From Telopea speciosissima (lineage: Eukaryota; Streptophyta; Magnoliopsida; Proteales; Proteaceae), in assembly GCF_018873765.1 (NCBI RefSeq), contig NC_057925.1, positions 5,157,568-5,221,567 of the forward strand: a stretch of 64,000 nt of DNA, read 5' to 3'. Below the pieces are notes generated by a model. It did no database searches and was not told the DNA's origin. It saw only the letters and a list, made by a program, of their open reading frames with translations. Positions 56,104 through 64,000 of the stretch are shown here, piece by piece. How positions within the stretch are numbered: position 1 is the first letter of the stretch; every line of letters begins with the position of its first letter. Position numbers and translations under genes: made by a program.

Positions 56104-57880
56104 TCTCACAAGTTTCAAATACTTTCATTCATTCATTGTCTTTCCATAATGAGTACAAAGGGCCCCATAACATTACACAATAATAAAAACAGTTATTTCC
56201 TAAAATAACTACTCAGATAACTACAACATAATAACAACACAACAACAAAATAAGATAATAGTTTGCGCCAAATAAAAGTACAACAAAATAATAAAAAGAA
56301 CTATAAATAAGACTAGTTATCTAGCCACAATGAAGTGACATGCGACTGCATGTGTATGTGTCTCCTCTGATAAGTCTTAAATCCTTGAGTGATGTCCTCG
56401 TCAGTTTTGCTTAGGTATTTTGATCTTAGTGGAAATGAAAATATATGTTCATTCAATCGTCACCCTGGGCTTCCCCCTCCTTATTTTGAGAATTTTTTTT
56501 GTTTTTTTTGTTTTTTTTGGGGGGGGGGGGGGGAGAGGGGGTGGTTGTTGGGGGCTTTGCATTATCTGGTTATTGTAGACACAAGTTGGCGTTTGGTGAT
56601 GGGGTTTAGACCCGCCTAACAAGTAGGTTTCAGAAAACCTCTAAAACCAGGATCACGTGTCACGTGCAAGGATTTAACTGTGCAGATTTCAAGGAAACTC
56701 AATAGAATGAAATCAGAAACTCAGCTGTGAACAAAATTGTGAATAGATGTGAACCACAAGTACAAAAATAACATACTAAATGATCAAATTAATCTGAGAG
56801 TCAGATTTAAAGTACTGACAGTGTTTCAATTCTGCAGGAAACCTTAAAACAGGAACAACTTCAGTAATGAGAAACTTTAATAAAATCAGATCAGATGTGC
56901 TCTAAATTCTCAGAAGTAGAAGCTAATCCAACGGTTGGATTCTGATATCTGAGAGTTTTTCAATCAAACAAGGTACCTCAAAACAGAATCTCGGAAACAG
57001 AAATGGAGATAATTAAATAACTTCACAACCAATGATCAGATTATCATCAAGAACTGGCCGAGTGATCTAAGTAATGAACAGAAAACAATATCAGAAAATC
57101 AAGTTGATCCAAGGTTAGAAATTCAATACTGAAGAATCCTAGTTCAGGGATATTAATCCCGTAGCTCAACAACTCCAAAACTTATAAGATTGTATACATA
57201 TACATGTGCATCTTGTTGTCACTAAGTAGATGAACTAAGAGGTTGTAACCCCACTTTCTCGCCCTGTCTCATTTCCTAAAGGTTATTTAATGCAGGGGTA
57301 ATCTAATCATTTCACACGGACAATGACAGCTTTTGAAAATGATATCACGATAAGTCACTTTCAACTTATTTTGAAAACTTATTTTTACCCATGAGTAAAA
57401 TAACTTTTGGGAATAAGACAAGGGGTAAAAAACCCCTTATAGATAAAACCAACCTTGGTTACAACAAATTTTCCCATATATATATATAGGCTTTTAATTT
57501 AAATTTCCTAAACTGACATATAAAAGGGCTCTTAGTCATTCTATTATGCTGACTTAAGGAAATATACTCAAAACAGAACTCTTAAAGGCTATTAATTATC
57601 CTAATCCAACTCAAAACACTTAACTATTAATCCAGTGCTCTAACTTTACCCCACTTATGGTTTATAAAAATTACAATAAAAAAATTAAAAATAACAAATC
57701 CAAGACCCAAGACGCATAGAACACAACCATGGGCCAAAATAAAGTGTTTTGAGGTCCAATTGGCCTTGATTGGACACCCTTAGCTGCATCATCTTGTCTG
57801 TGCTTGTTTTTGCTGGGGTGGAGCTGGCACGTTCTTCATTACATTCTGTTGATAGAGATTATGTGTTGACTTTGGTGCAG
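56104..57880. other. Remaining 5'UTR-intron sequence of the A20/AN1 gene
   Basis: AT-rich sequence with a T/G-rich run at about 56495-56535 (including about 14 G) and an (TA)n stretch near 57475-57487. No element ends or genes are seen. A pyrimidine-containing acceptor ends in TGCAG at 57880. Confidence 0.45.
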
Positions 57881-57893
57881 GCGAGTGGAGAAT

Positions 57894-58406
57894 ATGGAGC
57901 ACGAGGAGACAGGATGCCAGGCTCCAGAGGGTCCTATTCTTTGTGTCAACAACTGTGGCTTCTTCGGAAGTGCAGCCACCATGAATATGTGTTCCAAGTG
58001 CCACAAGGACTGGGTTTGGAAGCAGGAACAGGCTAAACTCGCAGCTTCATCCATTGGGAATATTGTGAACGGAAGCACTAGCAGTAATGGGAAGGAGCCT
58101 GTTGTTGCTGGTAATGTGGATGTTCCTGTTGCTTCAGTAGAGCCTAAGATCATATCAACACAGGTGTCTTGTGCTTCAGCCTCAAGTGAGGGTGAGGTGA
58201 AGGCGAAAGAGAGTCCGAATAGATGCAGCACCTGTAGGAAGCGCGTGGGCTTAACAGGGTTCAATTGTCGGTGTGGAAACCTTTTCTGTGTCATCCATCG
58301 CTACTCTGACAAACACAACTGCCCCTTTGATTACCGAACTGCTGCTCGGGATGCTATATCTAAAGCCAACCCAGTTGTCAAGGCAGAAAAGCTTGACAAG
58401 ATCTAA
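57894..58406 (+). CDS. A20/AN1 zinc-finger stress-associated protein (170 aa)
   Basis: The ATG at 57894 follows an AG acceptor at 57879-57880, and the frame runs uninterrupted to TAA at 58404. The N-terminal A20 finger (residues about 15-40) has Cys spacing C-x3-C-x11-C-x2-C ([21 protein letters not shown]). The C-terminal AN1 finger (residues about 108-150) reads [38 protein letters not shown], with all Cys and His ligands present. A Ser/Val-rich linker joins them. Length and layout are those of plant SAP proteins, which bind ubiquitin through A20 and modulate abiotic-stress signalling. The coding region is intron-less, usual for the family, with a long 5'UTR intron inferred here. No sign of decay is visible. 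Confidence 0.95.
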   Translation: MEHEETGCQAPEGPILCVNNCGFFGSAATMNMCSKCHKDWVWKQEQAKLAASSIGNIVNGSTSSNGKEPVVAGNVDVPVASVEPKIISTQVSCASASSEGEVKAKESPNRCSTCRKRVGLTGFNCRCGNLFCVIHRYSDKHNCPFDYRTAARDAISKANPVVKAEKLDKI

Positions 58407-59050
58407 GAAGTTTCCGAGTAAAGATTCATGTGCTGCAATATATTGCTTCTCTCTTTCCCATGCGTCTTACATTATGTTGGCTGCTATTCTCTGCAGGTGT
58501 CCATTGTTGGTATAAATGATTAGAGGCATCATAGTTAGGGCATCTTTGGAGTCTGAACTCTATATTCCTTGCTGATTGGGTGAGGATTTCTTTGTTGGCT
58601 CCAGTGTGTTACTCTTCATTTGTGCTGGTTTGATGGACATCATTGTGGCTTATAACTTGGTTAGCATTGTAATTTGTGGTCCTGGTTCACCTAACATATC
58701 ACTCTGGTGCTACTTCCATAATGTACATACAATACTGCAAGGATATAATTGTTATCTGTGCAGTCTTGTTTGTTTGGGACTCTGAACCTAGACTTGTAGG
58801 TAGTTTTGAATTCCTTCTTAAGGTGGGAAAGTGCTTGCCTAGAATCAGAACCTGTATCTTTAAGTGTTATTCAAGGCTAGTTTCCATCACTCCTGCTTCT
58901 TACAGTCAGATACCCACACAGAGAGGGAGTGGGAGATGTTATTTACGGTTGTCTTCAAGTTTCCTTTTGGGGTTTTTCAAGCCTGCATTTTTGTTTTGTT
59001 AATTTGCCTTGTTTTTGAGAGGAAAAAAAGGGGGGGGGGGGGAGGGGGAG
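58407..59050 (+). other. 3' flank of the A20/AN1 gene
   Basis: It probably contains the 3'UTR; a T-rich stretch with 'tttgttttgttaatttg' lies near 58990. A G run (about 59029-59041) ends it. I cannot fix the polyadenylation site. Confidence 0.4.
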
Positions 59051-59414
59051 GGGAATAAGTTTGCTATTTCTTTTTTTTTCTGATTTATACTACAATTTTT
59101 GTGTATTTTTGGGGTCCTCCCTTATTCATCCTTCTCCCTTGTGTGTGTGTAACGGTTACCTTACAGAGAGGGGGAAGACAATAGAAGATAGGGTTGCAGA
59201 AGGGGATAAAGTTGTTTCAAGGGCAGCGACCTCTTAGAAAGATACACGAAGAGAAGAGATTTTATATATTGATTGATGGCCTTTACAACCGATCCTTTTA
59301 CATTATATAAAGCTTTACCTAAAATTGCCCCTACAAATGCTAATTACCCATTTACCCTTAACAACTAAGGGAATACCCTAAAGCATATGATGGTATTATT
59401 GCCAACCCCTTCAG

Positions 59415-59602
59415 AGAACCTTGTCCTGCTAGCGTATGATCGTATCGGTGTGGTACACTACCATACTAAAGTTCGTAATGGGGTATGTTGTGGCTTGCAT
59501 ATGGACGGAGAACCTTGTCCTGCTAGCGTATGATCGTATCGGTGTGGTACACTACCATACTAAAGTTCGTAATGGGGTATGTTGTGGCTTGCATATGGAC
59601 GG
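59415..59602. repeat. Perfect tandem duplication, 94 bp x 2
   Basis: The block starting 'agaaccttgtcctgctagcg' and ending 'ttgcatatggacgg' occurs twice without a single difference. Just downstream, 'agcagaactgattggatt' is itself repeated twice (about 59613-59649). Confidence 0.92.
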
Positions 59603-59649
59603 TTAGCAGTAATAGCAGAACTGATTGGATTAGCAGAACTGATTGGATT

Positions 59650-60170
59650 GGGTGTTGGTGACTGATTTTATTGCCGAGACTCTGCTGGTGTGGCCCATCT
59701 GCCTGATAGCCTCACAAGTATGCCTCTCATCTACACTGAGGAGTTGCTGCTCTCCGATTGTTGGGGTATTACAGTTGCAACATTATAGTATTGATTGATC
59801 GGTTTTAACATGTGTCGGTTATAACTTGTGGGATTTATAGTTCTAGTTCTATATTGCATGTCTTTCCTGCCAAGCTTTTTGAATGCATGGAGTAACCTCA
59901 ATTCCTTAAAATTCGGCAATGAGATGGGTTGACTGATCTTTTCTGTATTGAAGTCCACATAGTTTAGAGTGGATCAATTTCTTACCAAATTCATATGATG
60001 AATTTCAAGGCCGCCTATTTTTTTTGGAGAACAAAACATGCATTGAAATTAAAAAAAGAATTAAGTCTACAACATTGTTCATACAAGCAACTTGTAATTT
60101 CCTAGTCTTAGCTTTAACGGTTATATTGTGAGCAATACTAATAGTAGAAGAGTGCAGATCAAATAAAAAA
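59650..60170. other. AT-rich DNA, no feature seen
   Basis: I see no gene, repeat ends or structured RNA here. Confidence 0.35.
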
Positions 60171-60176
60171 CCAAAG

Positions 60177-60515
60177 ACCAACCTTGTACACAAGGTTCCC
60201 TCTACTGCAAGGTCTGGGACGGGCAAATGTATGTGGCTGTTAATTGTATAGCACTAGAAATACGAGATTGAATTGGTGTGTTTCCATTGATATTGAGGTA
60301 TCAATATATACAAAGATTATAAGGGTCAATCACCCAGAATTAGTCCCTAATTAACTCCTATGATTTTAATATGGATAGGAAAGAATCAATTATCCTAATC
60401 ACTAGGTTAGTATGAAAATTCATATGGTAATAGCGGCCTTAACCGTCGCTTTGCAAGAGAGGTTGTTTCTAAGTTTTGAACCCACAATCAACATGTTGAA
60501 ATAGCACAACTTAAC
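60177..60515 (-). mobile_element. Au-type SINE split by about 195 bp
   Basis: The segment 60177-60238 ('ttgtacacaaggttccctctactgcaagg') is the minus-strand SINE 3' part. The segment 60434-60515 ('gctttgcaagagaggttgtttc', 'ttttgaacccacaat') is its B-box part. Between them lies unrelated AT-rich sequence without clear ends. Confidence 0.65.
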
Positions 60516-60959
60516 CGTAATTCCCATGGCCATGAGTCTTTCTTCCAGCTGTGTTAACCACAGTCTCTTCCTTAGAATTGCAGAATTTGCATTTCTCGTC
60601 GATATTAAAGGAAGTTTTTAATTCCTGACAGATAAGAGAGTCTGTTTTTGAGGATTTTTCCATAGGAAGAGCTTGAACTTGTGATGTGATTCAAGCTGTG
60701 TTTGGTATGCATTCTAGATCTATTTCACATTCTCGGATTATCATTTGAGAATGCAAAACCGACCTAGAATGTATTCCAAAAATGCATACCAAATGCAGCC
60801 TTAGATTGTAGACAGTTTTCCAAATAAATTGCTGGCTTCTAGGTGAGGGTTGGAGAGACAATTCAAAGAGGCCACTGCAACTTTGGTTGATAGAATGCCA
60901 GATTTGGTAATTGGTGAAAAAAACTGATCAAGATGGGGAATATCACAACAAAAAATTTG

Positions 60960-61335
60960 GTCTTTTACTGTGGTAATTTTCCATAGCTAAAGACATTTAC
61001 CATAGCAAATAAATAATTACCGACGGTCAAATTTTGTCGCCATTCTGTCGGGTAGAGAGCTGTAGTATTAGGTTACGATGGTAAGAAATCTTTAAAGATA
61101 AACATATAGTTTATACAATGGAATATTACCGTCGTTTTAAAGAAAAATATACGACAATAATATAATGGCGTTGCATAATCTAGGTTTTATACCACATAAT
61201 TAATTGACTGTAGCGTAAGATGTTTGTATATGACGTCAATAAATTACCGTAGCTTCCGATGGAGTCTATAGCCTTTATAACGACGCCCATAAACCGTCGT
61301 TAGTGTAGCTTTTACGAAGGAAATAAAAACCCGTT
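60960..61335. repeat. Possible DNA-transposon relic with 'accgtcg'-type subterminal words
   Basis: Short words such as 'taccgtcg', 'accgacgg', 'aaccgtcgt' and 'acgacg' recur in both orientations, as in subterminal regions of CACTA-like elements. No ends or coding region are seen. Confidence 0.3.
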
Positions 61336-61352
61336 GTAAATATGCATAATAC

Positions 61353-61511
61353 GGGAAAGAGAATGCTACCTAGGCGCATGCACTACGGTGCCCCTGCATC
61401 CACACACACAGGGACACATGAAATGACTGCAGTACCCCCAAAAAATTCTGCTTTTCCATAGGGGTGCGACGTTCATTTCACCCACACGTGCCCAGGTAGC
61501 ATTCTTTCTCC
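61353..61511. mobile_element. MITE with 'gaatgctacctggc' inverted repeats
   Basis: The left 'gggaaagagaatgctacctaggc' and the reverse complement of the right end 'tggagaaagaatgctacctgggc' form TIRs around a C-rich centre. Confidence 0.65.
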
Positions 61512-61699
61512 ATATAATATTTAAAAAGTTTATATTTAAATTTACAAAATAAGTTCCTATATAAACATACATGAAAAAAAAAAAAAGCACATCATCATGT
61601 GTAGTCAAGAATATACAATTTGTTTTTCAATATATACAATGTTACTCAATAATATAAAACTCTAAAGGAATAAAACATAATGGCACATGACACAAAACA

Positions 61700-61900
61700 T
61701 CAAAACTTGGAGGCTGAAAGGAAGATTTTCTATTGATTGGCATCCACACCCCACACCAGTGTCCATGCCTTCCAGTCTTTATCAACAGTGAGGCCCCAGG
61801 CGGCCCTCTTTCTTTCAGAGTATCAGCCATGTCAATGAAAGGGATGACTAACAGGGTTCCAGGACCTCCATATTCAGTGTAAGAAAGTGTTGAATATCTG
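61700..61900 (-). pseudogene. Exon-like gene fragment, frameshifted
   Basis: After an acceptor-like CTGCCCTCAAACAG on the minus strand, the frame reads YTEYGGPGTLLVIPFIDMAD, then TLKERGPPG. A continuation VDKDWKAWTL follows in another frame. The composition is that of a real conserved exon with an internal deletion and frameshift. It resembles a plastid-protein exon I have seen but cannot name with certainty. No neighbouring exons are recognisable. Confidence 0.4.
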
Positions 61901-62319
61901 TTTGAGGGCAGCAACACCAGAAATAGGACATTAAGCATTCAAACAATTTGCAACCAGTCTATACATATAAGGCCAGTTATGATATAAAAGACTGAACAAT
62001 TGGGCAGAGAAGACTTGTAAAGCTCCACAGCATTAGAAGAGCTTATTACGTTGAACTTATTAAGTTTCCACTGTTCTAAAAATGCTTCGACAACTATCAA
62101 CTTTTTAGGTTGGTTGCATATTCTCCAAAATGAAAATTTCACTGTTAATATACCATGAGTTTGAGACCAAGTCTGGGTGGCCCCGTCCTAGCCCGGGTGG
62201 CCCCACCCAAGCCTTATGGCCGGGCCCTCTATAAATAGAGGGTCCCTCCTCCTTAAACATAGTCCAAAAAATAGGGATTTTGGTCCCTAAAGAAGCTCTG
62301 TCCATTTTTTGTGAAATCT

Positions 62320-62600
62320 ATAATGAAATTGTTTATTGACGTGAATGATTTGATTACAGGGATGAATAAAATAGAGTATAAATAGAAAGTTGGATTACAA
62401 TCCTTATCACATGCGATAACGAGTTTCAATAGGAAACTGTTATCACATGAGATAAGGCTGAGATCCTTATACAAGAAGGAATCCTTATACAAGAAGAAAA
62501 CCCATTACAGGAGATTAAAATCAAAGAAAACTCTTTGCTTGGAGGGCGACGTGATCTCTTCCAATAGATCCGATCCGCTAATACTCCCCCTCAAGTTGGA
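62320..62600 (-). mobile_element. Copia-type LTR fragment with polypurine tract
   Basis: On the minus strand 'aacttgagggggagtat' (62597-62581) is the polypurine tract typical of plant Ty1/copia elements. It is followed by LTR-like sequence containing 'tctatttatactc' (TATA) and 'caataaacaatttc'. No pol region is present to the right within the window. Confidence 0.6.
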
Positions 62601-63035
62601 GTATAATAGAGAAAAAGCAATTTTAATTACGTATGAGATGACACCAAATTTCAGCTCATGGATCAAGTGGCAAAATAAAATTTAAAAAAAGAAATGGATG
62701 GAGGGGAATATGCCATATTGCCAAGACGATACTAGGATGCCTCAGGGTCAACTTGTAAAGGAAGAAGGAATCCTTCAATGCACCTGCCGCCTTCTTTGTA
62801 TGGTATTCTTATTAATTATTTTGTTGTCTTATTTTCAGAACTTTGATAACAACAGGGGATTAATTAGAAGAATATTTTTAATATTAAAGCATGTGCAAGG
62901 ATACGTCATGCCATGCGTTGTCTACCCCCACGAAACCAGGAAAACTAATTAAGTCGGATTATCTGACTCTTGCTTCATTAGGTTGAATTACACCAATCAA
63001 ATATGGGAAAATTATATATATAGCTAGGAACTAGT
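62601..63035. other. AT-rich DNA, no feature seen
   Basis: It lies upstream of the copia tract, where an internal region would be expected, but I recognise no copia domains. Confidence 0.35.
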
Positions 63036-63039
63036 TTTC

Positions 63040-63150
63040 TATCTCCGGGAGTGTGGCTTACGCCAGTCTTTCATTTTTCTATTTCTCAAAATAAAGGGTA
63101 GAGGTGTCTTTTCATTTGGGAAGGAGAGAGAGACCATCTGGCCCATTCAT
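63040..63150. mobile_element. Partial foldback MITE of the 32118 family
   Basis: The segments 'cgggagtgtggcttacgccag' and 'gggtagaggtgtcttttcatttgggaaggagagagag' match the 32118-32297 foldback element, with the right arm missing. Confidence 0.55.
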
Positions 63151-63654
63151 CCCTCCTTGACCGAGAGGTTGAAGAGCTTCTTCACAGTCGCAGGTATTGA
63201 TGGAGGAATGCTCCAACTCTGATGTCATAAACCACTACATCATCATCATCAAACCAAAATCTCTAAAATTAAATTTCAAATTAAACCCAAATAAGAAAAA
63301 AGAAAACTAAGAGAGCGAGCGAGAGAGAGAGAGAATTGTGTGACTTACCAGTGATCCATTTTCTGGTTTGCAGTGGGAAATCGAATCGCACAAGGGGGGT
63401 TCTATTTTTCAGGTTTGCAAAGACAGATCGCTCCATTTTCGTGTTTTCTAGTTTTCAACGATTGATCGCATCGGACAAAAGGGTTTTTGAACTCTTTTGT
63501 TTTCCATTAAAGCAAACAATTCTTTACCTGCAGAGATCACTTGTTTATCATATATTTTAGTTTTCCTGTGTAGGTTGTCACTGAAGAAGAAGGTGTCTAA
63601 CAATTAATTCTTTAATTTGATCTCTTGCTTTCCTGATGGGTTCAAACCCTAAAC

Positions 63655-63915
63655 AATTTTGGGAAAAAATTTTCAGTTTCAAACCCTAAACATTTGGGGA
63701 AGATGAGGGCAATTTAATCATTTTATTCTTTAATTTTGATGGGTTTTAATCAAAGAGACATTTTGGTCATTAGATTCTCTGAACCTTATGTTTAACATCC
63801 CAAATGAATGGACTGGAGCAATTGTTTTAAAAGTAGGGGGGAATTTGCAATTAAAAAAGTTGTAGGAGGCATTTGGACAAATGGGCAGGGAGGCATTTGT
63901 TAAAAACTCTTTAGT
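63655..63915. mobile_element. Right part of a second 26631-family Mutator-like element
   Basis: It aligns with about 27850-28080 in the same order: 'ggggaagatgagggcaattt', 'agagacattttggtcattag', 'aaaaaagttgtaggaggcatttggaca', 'ggaggcatttgttaaaaac'. The matching left end was not found upstream in the window. Confidence 0.6.
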
Positions 63916-63932
63916 TTATGCATGACAAGTAG

Positions 63933-64000
63933 GGATGTAAACGGATCGGATCCAGCTCGAATACTGCTATATCTGCATCCGCATCCGATTAGCTTTCAAA
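63933..64000. mobile_element. hAT-like MITE of the 1138 family, cut by the window edge
   Basis: It starts TAGGGATGTAAACGGAT, the same terminus as the element at 1138, and continues with 'catccgcatccgattagctt' as found there. Confidence 0.7.

Overview
This is nuclear DNA of a flowering plant: genes with GT-AG introns, an intron-less nuclear tRNA-Leu, Au-type SINEs, plant-type RTE LINEs, Tat-lineage and chromovirus-like Ty3/gypsy elements, and hAT- and Mutator-type MITEs. AT-rich, multi-kilobase introns packed with repeats suggest a large-genome, probably woody species. The sequence does not allow a more exact assignment.

Two host protein genes can be read in full. One, on the minus strand (26221 to 7469, nine coding exons, 707 residues), encodes an RNA-binding protein with an N-terminal Nab2/ZC3H14-like PWI fold and a C-terminal RRM. 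Its first intron is about 10 kb and its third about 4.9 kb, both filled with LTR-type, SINE and LINE relics. The other, on the plus strand (coding exon 57894-58406, 170 residues), encodes an A20/AN1 zinc-finger stress-associated protein. Its probable 5'UTR exon ends at 47936, which implies a 9.9-kb 5'UTR intron holding a decayed gypsy element, solo LTRs and a LINE. A tRNA-Leu(UAA) gene sits alone at 30974-31056.

Layout: 0-7.4 kb is a diverged tandem duplication of a promoter plus a short unknown ORF, riddled with hAT and Mutator MITEs. 7.4-26.2 kb is the RNA-binding protein gene. 26.6-33.9 kb is a cluster of Mutator-like elements of about 1.45 kb, one carrying a DC1-domain gene fragment, together with the tRNA and foldback MITEs. 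33.9-47.5 kb is another Mutator-like element of the DC1 element's family, split by an 11.4-kb Tat-lineage retrotransposon with perfect 5-bp target duplications. 47.5-59 kb is the stress-associated protein gene. 59-64 kb holds SINE, MITE, copia and gene relics, and a new MITE starts at the window edge.

The most interesting object is the Tat retrotransposon (35757-47193, minus strand). It carries an extra antisense ORF on the plus strand with two introns. Its reading frame stays open except for six premature stops, all TAG, as expected from C-to-T decay of CAG sites. Several insertions are dated relative to each other by nesting, target duplications or a paralogous empty site.
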